Assembly (NCBI GenBank): GCA_024195265.1
Contig: JAJLRJ010000005.1
Location: forward strand, 18,221,036-18,285,035
Source: Dendrophyllia cribrosa
Lineage: Eukaryota > Cnidaria > Anthozoa > Scleractinia > Dendrophylliidae
Reading direction: 5' to 3'
Length of the DNA: 64,000 nt
Below are positions 34,373-45,466 of the stretch, in pieces; position 1 is the stretch's first letter, and every line of letters begins with the position of its first letter. The notes under the pieces were generated by a model. It was not told the DNA's origin and searched no databases. It saw only the letters and a program-made list of their open reading frames with translations. A program made the translations under genes and the position numbers.

Positions 34373-37300
34373 TCACCTCGTTTGGCCAAAATTAAACGTC
34401 ACGTCATCGCCAATAAGCACAAATGGAGCCCAGTACTTCGCGGCACTAAAGTTGTCGGACTCCCGCATCCATTTCATGGCCTGATTGAGGGACTTACTGA
34501 CACTTTGACCTTCCATCAAAGGCTCGTAAAACTTTCTCATAAACTCCAAGGTGGCATCGTCATCAATTGCCCACAGTGACGCAAGAACAGATCGTGCACC
34601 GGCACCCAAGAAAGCACGTGCAATACCCACCACACCTTCAGCTTTGATCTTCCCTCGCCCGCTATGACAGCAGCTTAAGACAACCAGCCTTGCATGCAAT
34701 TTTGCATTCAACACGTCTGTTATTGTCATAAGGTAGTCTGCCTCCTTGGGTGCTGCGGGTGTTTTGGAACTCGTAGGATTAGGAGACAAAAGAATTTCCC
34801 CGGTTTCTGCACAACCATGGGCTGCAATGTGTATTAAGGCAACTGAGTTTAACCTGCTTAAAACCTGAGCTTTTGTTGCGTTTTTTCCAGTGAGAGGCTT
34901 AATTTTTAGAATCTCTCCAATCATTTCTACCTCTTCTTTAGCACTCAGAAGCTGCTCTACTGCATTACCTTTGATGCGGACAGTTTCCACCCATGGATCA
35001 CCAACAAGCAGTGCACCAGACGTACTGTGGCGCCCTTCCGGACACTGCCATCAGTTTTAAACTGGTTAATGATGGAACCAATCGGATTCTAAGCGTTTCA
35101 GACAAATACCTGGAATGTTGATCGACAAGAGCAGCATAAGGAACTAACAGCAATGGACCATCAGGAACAATAATAAGTTCATCACCTTGTATCAAGTGAG
35201 CAATCGGACCGACAACCACGTCAGACAACGCTTTCAAAGCATCACCCTCGCCTTCTGATGACTTCAATCCTGTTTCATTCGGACTCCTGTCTGGGAAATC
35301 TTCAGACTCTTTATCTTCACCCTTATTCAAGGAACGATTCTCGCACATGACACTTTCAAAAACACCAATCTGTTTGTAAGCTTCATGAGTCAAATACTTC
35401 ACACCATTAGAGGATTTTTTTTTCACAAAATTGTATTGCAGACGGCCTTTCTGCAGTACCCAGAAATTAAGAGACTCCTTGTTTTCTGCAAGAAACATCG
35501 TCAGTGATGACATGTAGCTTGAAATAGCAGACATTGTTTCCATCTGCTGTTCTGACACTGACCGAGCTGAGTGTACGCCATATTGTGATTCCATGAGATC
35601 CATTAGAGCTTGTGCACGTCCCTGCTCAGCGGAAAGAAGCGCCTCGATAACCTTTCCTTGTTTTAATTGAAGACGCCATAACATACTGTAAGCCACATCC
35701 CAGCTATTCCGAAAGCTGATATTCCATTCGTCTTTCGATTGAAGAAGAACCCTCATTTCATCAAACAACGTTACACTGGATTTGAGAAAATCCTCAGCTT
35801 TAGAAAAATCGCCGAGAAGGTCATAAGCATGACCAAGGTTAAAATACGCATTTCCTTCTGTATCTTTACTTCCAATATCTTTGGCGATACTAAAAGCCTG
35901 CTGAAGAAACTCGATTGCACGTTTGACATCTCCGAGAGAGTAATAAGCAATTCCAAGGTTACCGTATGCGCTTCCTTCTATAACTTTGCTTGCAATATCT
36001 TTGGCGATACTAAGAGCCTGCTGATGAAACTCGATTGATTTTTTGAAATCGCCAAGACGGTAATAAGCACCACCAAGGTTCAAATATGTCTTTCCTTCCA
36101 AATCTTTGCTTTTAATATCTTTGGCGATATTAAGAGCCTGCTGATGAAACTCGATTGCATTTCTGTCATCGCCGAGAGAGTAATAAGCAAGTCCAAGGTT
36201 ACCGCATGCCCTTCCTTCGCAATATTTGCTACCTATATCTTTGGCGATACTAAGAGCCTGCTGATGAAACTCGATTGCTTTTTTGAAATCTCCGAGAGAG
36301 TGATAAGAAAAACCAAGATTCAAATATGTATTTCCTTCTAATTCTTTCCTACCAATATCTTTGGCGATACTAAGAGCCTGCTGTTGAAACTCGATTGCTG
36401 TTTTGAAATCGCAGAGAGAGTTGTAAGCAAGACCAAGGTTACCATATGCATTTCCTTCTAAAACTTTGTCTTCAATATCTTTGGCGATACTAAGAGCCTG
36501 CTGATGAAACGAGATTGCTTTTTTGAAATCGCCAAGAAACTCATAAGCAAGACCAAGGTTATCATATGCATTTCCTTCTAAAACTTTGTCTTCAATATCT
36601 TTGGCGATACTAAGAGCCCGCTGATGAAACTCGATTGCTTTTTTGAAATTGCCAAGAGAGTGATACGCTCGACCAAGGTTACCATATGCATTTCCTTCTG
36701 AGTCTTTGCGCCCAGTATCTTTGGCAATACTAAGACACTGCTGAGAGAACTCGATTGCATTTTTGAAATCGCCGATAGATTTATAAACTCGACCAAGGTT
36801 CAAACAGGCCTTTTCTTCTAAATCTTTGCTTCCAACATCTTTGGAGATACTAAGAGTCTTTTGAAAGACGTCAATTGCATTTTTGAAATCGCCGAGAGAG
36901 TTATAAGCAAAACCAAGGTTGCAATATGCCTTTTCTTCTGAATCTTTGCTTCCAACTTCTTTGACAATATTAAGAGCCTTTTGAAGGACCTCAATTGCAT
37001 TTTTGAAATCGCCGAGACAGTTATAAGCTCAACCAAGGTTTAAATATGCATTTCCTTCTGAATCTTTGCGTCCAATATGTTTGGCGATACTAAGAGCCTG
37101 CTGATGAAACTCGATTGCTTTTTTGTAATCGCCGAGAGAGTGATAAGCATTGCCGAGATTGCAATATGTCTTTTCTTCTACATCTTTGCTTCCAACTTCT
37201 TTGGCGATCCTAAGAACCTTTTGAAGGACCTCAATTGCATTTTTGAAATCGCCGAGAGAGTTATAAACAAGACCAAGGCTGTAATATGCCTTTTCTTCTA

Positions 37301-40137
37301 AATCTTTGCTTCCAACTTCTTTAGCGATACTAAGAGCCTTTTGAAGGACCTCAATTGCATTTTTGAAATCGCCGAGAGAGTTATAAACAAAACCAAGGTT
37401 GCAATATGTCTTTCCTTCTAAATCTTTGCTTCCAACTTCTTTGGAGACACTAAGAGCCTTTTGAAGGACCTCAATTGCATTTTTGAAATCGCCGAGACAG
37501 TTATAAGCTCGACCAAGGTTTAAATACATATTTCCTTCTGAATCTTTGCGTCCCATATTTTTGGCGATACTACGAGCCTGCTGATAAAACTCGATTGCTT
37601 TTTTGTAATCGCCGAGAGAATGAAAAGCAAGACCAAGGTTGCTATATGCCGATCCTTCTAAATCTTTGCTCCCAACTTTTTTGGCGATAACAAGAGCCTG
37701 CTGATGGAACTCGATGGCCGTTTTAAAATCATCGAGATTGAAACAAACAAGACCAGGGTATACATTTGCCACCCCTTCTCTATCCATGTCTCCAGCATCT
37801 TTGGATTCACTCAATTCTAACTCGAAATAATCCCGGGCCTTTTTAAAGTCATTGAGCTTGAGGGCTGCAATGCCAATGCCAATTTGATTCCTTTTTTCTT
37901 GGGCATCACTGTTGTTTAGTCCATGTTTGCTTTCTTCTCCTAGGCATGTCTAATGTAAACAATTGTTCATTAAAACCCTTCAAAAGTTTTGACAGTATAC
38001 AGCTATTTCAATTAACGTTGTCGGATGAAAAAGGCGAAAAGCCAAGACCGCAAGGTAGTATGGGATTTTTATGCAATGGCTGTTAACCCTAACCCATACT
38101 ACCTTGCGGTCTTGACTTTAAGCTTTCATCCGACAACGTTAATTGAAATAGCTGTATGTAACCAATTAAAGTGGTTCATAAGAGTTTGTGTCTGATGTAA
38201 AATAATTCCCCTTTTTCTTCTTCTTCTAAAAGCTTAAAATTATCTCAGTAATAAAAGTTTTTCCAAACTTTTTAAAAAGCCCACTCTTCTTTTCATGTCC
38301 AATCGCTTCTGCGAGATTCTTGTAAACAGTTTTGGACGAGTTTCTTCTCAACGGTTGATCTAAAACGGCTTAAAAGGAACCTCCCAGAAGGGACAAAAAG
38401 AAAAATAATAGCCGAGGTTCTAAAACTTTTATTTAGATTATTGACAGCTTCTTAAAGGAAAAGTGGTAATTATTTTTTATCGAATTTCAGATCTATAAAA
38501 TCGTTTAAAGTACGCTTTGTACACTTTGGTTACCTGTGCCAACGCAATAAATTTAACCGAAATTATTTCGAACAGTAAGTAATGTACAGTAATTTATAAA
38601 TTAAACGCAAATAAAACTCTTTGTTTTCTTATTGAAGAATAGAAACACAGAATAATAAGAAATGTACTATATCAATCGCTGGATAAGGGAGGGCTAAGTT
38701 TTTCCTGTTTCAGAACGGGAAGCTGAATCGGTGCATTATTAACTGCCTCGAAGAATATAATCAGAAAGGAATTACTTAGTTTCCCTTGTGAAGTACGGTG
38801 GTCACTTACTTCCTCATAAACCGACGTCAATTGCTACTGGTTATTTTCATAAGTTACAAAGCAATTAAGAAGTATAAAATGATGACAACTCCGAAGAACG
38901 TCTTGCAAACTTAAAATATAAGTATAAGCAAGAAAACAACAAACAAACAAGAGTAAACGTAATATTTCGGGACTTATTACAAGACCATTATCAAACGTAA
39001 CAAAAATATGATAATGCGCTAACTTATAATAGTGCTGATAATGCGCTAACTTATATATAGAAGCCCCTTATAAATATAATGTAAATAATCTTGTAAATAG
39101 TACACTTGTGTGGAGTGGGAGGGGGAAGGAAGGAAGGGTCTGAGGGTCTTTTGGTACCCAGTCCCATAGCAGTACCAGCGACCCACAGCTCAAAACCCAA
39201 TACTGACCAGTACCAGTTCCCATTTATTTTATTTTAGGAAGACGGGAGAAACTGATTGCAAGTAAAATGGAACCGACTGGGAACAAGAATGTCTCAACTT
39301 CAAATTTCGAGGCTATTGTGGCCATGCAACTAAACCTCTCCAGTTAAACCAGAAATTCCATCTCTCCCTGCCCCGTCGCTACAATTTTGCGGTGCACCCT
39401 CCTCTGAGCTTCGCGAGGTTCTACGAGACACGTATTTCTAGTTAAGGACTTGTTGAATAGGTGGGTTCACACTTGGCACTTGAAGTGCACTTGAGCTCAA
39501 GGGATTAATCTAATTAGTTCCTTTCTAGAGCGGTTATCAGTTGAGTGTCGAAAGTAAGTTCGTGATTGTTTTGGTTTTGCATTGCTACGCTTTGTGATTG
39601 GCTAAAAAATCTCGCGCCACTTTATAAACCAATCAGAAGTAAAACCAAAACCAATCGTGACTTGCTCGCACGCGTTTTCCCGCGCTTGGCGCCGGATACA
39701 TGTATTTGCTTCCAGTTCTGATTGGTCCATTGGATTGTCTGCCTCTGTTGTGATTGGTCAGAGTAATTACTTTGGTTTTGGTTTTACGACACTCAATTGA
39801 AAACCGCTCTAAACAAATCTGGGGCCGGATTCACGAAGCCCTCCTAAGTTAAGACATATCCTAAGTATTGTTTATTATAAACAATAGTCTATTTCATTCC
39901 AACAATAGGCTATTGTTAAGAAACAATACTTAGGATATGTCTTAACTTAGGAGGGCTTCGTGAATCCGGTCCCTGACCTCTTAAGTGTCACTGTCTGAGA
40001 AAGTGTTCCAGAATTAGTTGGAAATGGGGGTTAACCGATTTTGATGAAACTTGCTGTACACGTTGACCTTGGTAAGATATTGTAAAAGCCAAAGTGGTTT
40101 TGTTTACTGACTTTTAATTCACAAGTTTCAAGGGGAA

Positions 40138-40171
<34 letters not shown>

Positions 40172-43100
40172 GGAGGTACCATTTGAGGCCAGCGGATCAT
40201 GGAAAATCACGTTTTACAAGGGGTAAGTTTGGAATAGCATAAAAACAAACAAACAAATCCTATTGACTAATTAATTGTATGGCGTGTTTCTATTACAAAG
40301 GGTCTTTCAATTTGGCGGAGAAGTATCTGGCAGTGTGGCGGCTGGCACGAGTTTTGGCCAAATTTTGAAGAAAAACCAATATCCAAAATTGCCTAATTTT
40401 AAAAGTTCATATTTCTTAACTGCCTAGTTAGCTCAGATTAATACTTATATCAGGGGATACCTCAATGTTAGAAAAATGAAAATCAGTAGAGAAAAAATTG
40501 GCCTATTTCAAGACCCATTTCGAAGCACATCGTCACAAAATTTGCATATTGTAAAAAGCAATAATTTAACACCCATTCTAGCTCTATTTGGTTTTAAACA
40601 CTTCAGTTTGCTTTAGTGAATCTAAATCTCTTTACGAAACTTGTGATAATCAATAAATGTGGCGGTAAACACTACCTTAGAATCTTAAGCTGCCTTAGAA
40701 CAAGAAAAACGGTACTCACAAAACCAACTGTTTTGCACTTTATATAAGGGATTGTCTCTTAAAACCGACTGATGATTTTGGTTCGAAAACTAAATCTCTG
40801 TCCAGTCTGATATGGGTTATTTAAAAGCCTTTATCTTGGCAGTCATGAAAATACAATTCGTTTGATCCAAAATAATATATATCTCATATATTTACGATTT
40901 ATTAAAGTTTGACGTGGTAGGTACTAGTTTTATGCCGCTGAGACCCGAATTAAAGAGATATTGTCCCGGCCGAAATAGCAAAATTTCGCTTAGCTTATTT
41001 CTACGTTCTATCGCCAAATGTCACCAAATATACAACTTAGTTGGATGAAAAGATTCTATAATGCAAAACAAAAGCAGTAGTTTGGAGATAAAGTGCAGGA
41101 TTGCAAGGATTAAAGTGGATTACAGTTCATCAAATTTGATTTATTGACAGGCGGTCAATAAGTCACACTTGCCATTCTTGTGAAATTTTGACTTTTCTAA
41201 CCGTTATTTTGTCTGTTTAGTTCATATTTCTTTGTTTCCATCACTTTTGGTAGCCTGTGACAGCCGCCTCCTCCCCTCAAAAAAAAAATCGGGGAGATTT
41301 TTTCTGAGGGGAGGAAGCGGCTGTCACAGGCTACACTTTTGGCGATGTTTTCTTCCAATCTCAAGATAATAAAGTAAGCTTCAAGCAAACTCCTGGTCAT
41401 AATAATAATCATGAAAATACGATATTCCAGCCGGGACAGTGTTCCTTTAATCGCAAACCCCGGGGGGGGGGGGGGGGGGGTACTCCCTATAATGAGCTAT
41501 ACGGGGATGCTCCGCCCGAAAGGGGTACCTTTTTGATGCTGGAGGTATATGAAAGGGTCGGGATTTCACGAGTTAAAGTATGTTAAAGGGTAGGGATTTC
41601 ACGAAGAATAGGAAATGGTAGCGAAAACACGAGTTGAAGCATAAAAAGGTAGGGAAAACTGCAATTTAAGTATTATAAATAGGGCCTTTCAAAATATATC
41701 AAACAGACGCACGCAAAGGCTATATGAAAGGGGTACCATTTTCAACGAAAGGTATATGAAAGGGGTACCATTTTCAATGAAAGGTATATGAAAGGGGTAC
41801 CTTTTCTGTCAAAAACGGTATATGAAAGGGTAAGGGTTTGGACCTCGGGGCGGAGCATCCCCGTACAAAACTTTGTTGAGTACCCCCCCCCCCCCCCCCC
41901 CCCCCCCCGGGTCGCAAACATTTCCGTCGCTGTTAAAAAAATAAAAATTCACTCGAGAGGCCCAATTAGTTTTTCAATCTACAGATACATCATTGTAGTT
42001 TGCTCAGCTATTTCTCAGATCTAGATTAATTTCTTATTTTTACAGTAATCAACGGGTTATTTTACACAAATAATCGGCTTCCGAGCGAAACACAAAAATA
42101 GCTCAACTTTAAGGCGAAATTTTAAAAATGTGGCACCTGATTGAAAATCATGAAATAAACAAAAACTATAAATGACCCTAAATCCTAAGTAAGAATAATA
42201 TTTCTGTGCACTCCACGTTTCCAAGATTTACAACCGTTTGAATTTCACGAAAATTTGAAAACATGCCAATAAACAAACACTTGCCTGGTTATTTAGCAGA
42301 ATGCTTGGGCGAGTTCACTTTCTAGAATCTCTTTCTGTGCTTCAAGTTGAGAGTTTTGGCATTTGGAATATCTTACCAAGGTCAACTTCTGCGGCAAGTT
42401 TCATCAAAATCGGTGAACCCCCATTTCCAACTTCTGGAACACTTTCTCAGACAGTGACACTTAAGCCTGTACACGTGTGAAGGTGTTCTTTGTTAAATTT
42501 TTCTTTTTGTACTCGTCTGTGTGTACATACACACGGATACCCGATAACATACATTGCTTTACATTAACTTTTAAACTAAGAAATCTAGTCTAAATAATGG
42601 ATCGGAATGAGAACTTCCATAAACTCTTGCACTTAGATTAAAGTTTACAGCTACATAACTTTTTTTTTCTTTTCGGCACGCTTGTCAATTATTAATGGTA
42701 CAGCAGTCTTACCGAGTCTCCCAATAGAGCTAATAGATTTTGACGACAAAAGTCCCAATCAAAGGCTCCTGTGAACCAACCCGTGACTAAGAAACGCTTT
42801 ACACATCGCTGGCTCATATCTGAGCGACCCTTCCTTACCAAAAGGTGTCGAAATGTAGTTAAATCGAAATTTTAAATTTAGACATTGTGCTTAGTCGATT
42901 TGGTTGATTTCGTGGAGGCTTTATTGTATCAATTAACACTCTGCCAAATTTATCACTTTTCAATGCTGTCAACAGTAAAGAGAGACGAAGGGTCTCAGCT
43001 GTCCGAATCCTAATGATTTGAGATTGAAATGACACACAACCGTTCGTAATAATAATGTACCAACATTTATGTGCTAAGATACCTTGTCGTCCATGGGCCC

Positions 43101-45360
43101 AGACCCTGAACTATTCTGTGCCGCTTTATCGGTGCTTGTCAGATACATTTCTCTGAGTTCCAACAACCTGCTGTTTTCCTTGTCAATCTTTTAAATGTTA
43201 AAATAAGTAACTTGTTAAACTGAAGGTGTAAATAAAGATGATAATCGGTGTGATCCGTGCTTGTAAGTTGCTGTAATCCGCAGTGAAAAAGGAAACATTA
43301 GCGGTGGGTTTGTTTGGTGTTCAAGGGGCAGTAAAGAAAACCTCGAGAATTCGGCCAAGAAAGCACAGTCTGTTATGGCTTCTACGAAAAACTGGGGCTG
43401 TACTTACGCGAGGAGCATGAAGCAACTAGGAGTATTGCCTACTCCCCCTGGATGGGATGCTAATCCATTGCATAATTTATTTTGTTTTACCTCCCAACTC
43501 AAACGCCATTTTTGATTGGACAAGAACGTGTCACGTGCCATGGGTCAAAACAGTCTAATTCCCTAGGACGAAAAAAATCTCACTAACTCCCTAGGGAAAC
43601 AACAACTTGAACTTTTGATTCACACGTGATCAGGTCGTGCGCCTTGAAACCGCGGCAAATTTATGTGCTAGCCGCACTCACATTTTTGTGTTTTAACTAT
43701 TTTTGAGTTGGGAGTGGAACAAAACACTTAATGACTGGCTTCAAGTGAAACAGTGATCCTGAGTTTTGTTTGTCCTCGACCCTCAATGAAGCCAGACATT
43801 TTAATGTACCCATTAATGTACCCCGGTACCCATTCATACACCTGGGTGGAGAGAGAAAAGACTGTAGCTGCTCTATTTTTTCCCCGCAACTCACAACAGG
43901 AAGCTTTCATTGCGAGACAAGTTGCAAACAGGAGGTGTATCACTCGCGCAATGTTTTTGCAAATTGCCTTGCAGCAGCATTGCGCAGCAAGTTTCAAGAA
44001 AAGATGATTCCTAACCATGCACTCAAAGACCAAAAGGATACTGCTAATCCTTTATCGCACCACGTGATGGCTTTCTCAAACAGATTCAGCTTCGCACAGG
44101 CATTTGCTCCTAAAAAACACGATCGTGTGAATATGTTAAAATAAAACGGCCATATTTAGTGGAACCCCTAACCCACAGCCCTCTGCTCCGCCGCCTATGC
44201 CATAATAAACTCATCTCTGTTTCTTAAGGGCAGTAAATTAAATAAAAAAGCAATACCTGTTATTATTGCTTTGACAAACGATGGTTGTAAGTCAGTGGCA
44301 GCTTTTGCATCTCTCAGAGAGTCGTTGTAATTCCCTGTGAAAGAATATAAGCGGTTTTCAAATAGGTATTGTAAAAACAAACCAAAAAAAGTCACTCGTA
44401 ACAGACGGAGTGAACCAATCAGAATTCTAAGCAAATATAATTAGTTGCTGGCGCAAAGTGCGTGAAAACGCGATGAGCTAGAAACCGTTGGTTTTGAGAT
44501 CCCGAACTCAACTGAAAATGATGCGCGTTTTTAAAATGTTTTATTTCAACCAAGCACAACACGCACATATTAATTAATGTAAAAAAAAATGCAAAAATGA
44601 AAAGAAATGGTACAAGAGAAATTCAAAACGTCTCACCCAAACGAAAGTGTGCTATTGCCCTGTTGCTGTACAATTTAGCCTCCAAATCGTTATCTTTGCA
44701 GTTCACTTTAATTCCTTCCGTGTAGAAGTATATAGCGTTGTTGAATTCCCTCTTTCTGAATTCATCATTGCCTTCATTTTTGTACACCTCTGCTGTTGCT
44801 AAAATGAAGCAAAATAGAAGATCGTCAGCGTGTTTTATTCACACAACAAAAGCTTTCGCGTGAAATATTTTGAAGAATTGGAAAAGCGTTACAAAGTGCA
44901 TGCGTTCACATAAACTACTAAAATTTACATTTCGGAAGAGATTACGTTGTGTTACGTTACGTTACGTTGCGTTATGTTATTATATTCTTCCAGTCTATTG
45001 CTGTCTAACCTATGCTGGGCTTATAATCCGTGAGGAGTTATTATGGTCAGACTGAACGGTGTGCAATGGAGGAGACAGGGTTTAAGTGAGGGGTAGGGGG
45101 CTTTCACGCAATGGTCATCCATTTAATACATCCAGTAAGGAGGAGGGGGCTTTTTTAGGCTTTTTTATCACATCAAAGTCAACCTTTTAAAATGTTTTTT
45201 AAAGATGCTAAAACACCTTTCTATGTTATCAACAACCTCGCAAAGGTAGTAACGTGACTCGCTCCTTACCTTTCAATGTGATGTCATCAAAATCCAGTAT
45301 TTGTTCAGCAGGTGATGTGGCGTCACTGTCACTTGCGGCTTTGATTCCACTTCTTGCCAT
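34373..45360 (-). CDS. TPR-CHAT protein (TTC28-like), four exons, with one nonsense change and one frameshift
   Basis: Exons are 45360-45270 (start [17 protein letters not shown]), 44798-44637, 44334-44257 and 37939-34373. All junctions are GT-AG and in phase. Exons 2-3 encode an N-terminal TPR pair ([20 protein letters not shown], then [11 protein letters not shown]). The last exon encodes about 17 TPR units of exactly 40 residues (consensus [18 protein letters not shown]), a helical linker, and a C-terminal CHAT domain. CHAT is a caspase/separase-fold cysteine protease family. Its His is in HIAAHG (34817-34819) and its Cys in LSCCHSG (34667-34669); [13 protein letters not shown] follows, and the stop is at 34373-34375. 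Two lesions break the frame: CGA to TGA at 37029-37031 in a TPR, and a shift of about 2 nt at 35010-35025 just before LLVGDPW. Unless these are assembly errors, the product would be truncated and lack the protease. Family members act in protein scaffolding and, in prokaryotes, in defence; the role here is unknown. Confidence 0.85.
35760..37800 (-). repeat. About 17 tandem 120-bp units within the TPR exon
   Basis: Nearly identical 120-bp units follow one another with exact period; each contains GACCAAGGTT and AGAGCCTGCTGATGAAACTC-like segments on the + strand. Two sub-types alternate by block: a [13 protein letters not shown] form near the CHAT side and a [13 protein letters not shown] form at 36800-37500. 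This points to recent unit duplication or gene conversion. Opposite-strand open frames (for example 35739-36038) are by-products. Confidence 0.93.
37997..38157. repeat. Foldback element at the 3' end of TPR-CHAT intron 3
   Basis: ATACAGCTATTTCAATTAAC and CGTTGTCGGATGAAA are mirrored at the right end; the inner arms AAGACCGCAAGGTAGTATGG and complement also pair. The arms are about 60 bp. It lies only about 60 bp from the acceptor of the TPR exon, so its hairpin could affect splicing. Confidence 0.8.
39526..39811. repeat. MITE, 'GAGC' family copy 4
   Basis: Ends TAGAGCGGTTATCAGTTGAG and CTCAATTGAAAACCGCTCTA, flanked by TA, with the family interior (ACCAATCAGAAGTAAAACC, CGCGCTTGGCGCCGG). Same orientation as copies 1 and 3. 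Confidence 0.87.
39821..39973. repeat. Palindromic MITE
   Basis: GGGGCCGGATTCACGAAGCC and GGCTTCGTGAATCCGGTCCC are terminal inverted repeats continuing inward (CTAAGTTAAGACATATCC) to arms of about 65 bp. It sits 10 bp from the GAGC MITE and 7 bp from the next element, giving three insertions side by side. Confidence 0.88.
40949..41451. repeat. TTAA-flanked MITE nested in the 39981-42464 element
   Basis: The ends TTAAAGAGATATTGTCCCGG and CCGGGACAGTGTTCCTTTAA are imperfect inverted repeats with TTAA at each side. The centre has a separate hairpin at 41251-41333 (TAGCCTGTGACAGCCGCCTC and complement) around an A-run. Confidence 0.72.
41459..41911. repeat. Poly-G/poly-C-ended MITE with 8-bp target-site duplication
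   Basis: Both sides carry the direct repeat TCGCAAAC (41451-41458 and 41912-41919), an 8-bp target-site duplication of the hAT type. The termini are a G-run plus GTACTCC and GGAGTAC-like plus C-run. Subterminal inverted blocks CGGGGATGCTCCGCC and GGCGGAGCATCCCCG are perfect. The interior has tandem GGTATATGAAAGGGGTACC units. No coding capacity. Confidence 0.8.
43482..43722. repeat. MITE with TCCCAACTCAAA-type ends
   Basis: GTTTTACCTCCCAACTCAAA at the left and TTTGAGTTGGGAGTGGAACA at the right are imperfect inverted ends. No coding capacity. It lies in TPR-CHAT intron 3. Confidence 0.6.
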
Positions 45361-45427
45361 GAATACTGGTATTTCAGAAAAGCCCCTGCATCAGTATACT
45401 ATGGCGTTTCGTTGCGGACAAAAATAG

Positions 45428-45466
<39 letters not shown>

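Larger units (their letters stand above)
39981..42464. mobile_element. TTAA-ended DNA element, 2.5 kb, with about 110-bp TIRs and nested insertions
   Basis: The left end TTAAGTGTCACTGTCTGAG through GGTAAGATATT (39981-40083) is inverted at 42360-42464 (AATATCTTACC to CTCAGACAGTGACACTTAA). No transposase is visible, so it is non-autonomous. A TTAA-flanked MITE (40949-41451) and a poly-G-ended element (41459-41911) lie inside it, as does a 34-bp G-run at 40138-40171. TTAA at both tips suggests piggyBac-type mobility; that is inference. Confidence 0.75.
37940..44256. other. Intron 3 of the TPR-CHAT gene, 6.3 kb, transposon-rich
   Basis: It contains a foldback (37997-38157), a GAGC MITE (39526-39811), a palindromic MITE (39821-39973), a TTAA-ended element with two further insertions (39981-42464) and a MITE (43482-43722). 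Remaining stretches (38160-39380, 42480-43480, 43730-44250) show no exon that I can support. At 43753-44144 two overlapping frames are open but have no recognisable domain. Confidence 0.65.

Noticed and set aside
35739..37301. + strand ORFs such as [19 protein letters not shown] repeats
   Set aside because: Antisense shadows of the tandem TPR units.
43753..44144. Two overlapping open frames in TPR-CHAT intron 3
   Set aside because: No domain, no splice partners; likely relics in repeat-derived DNA.
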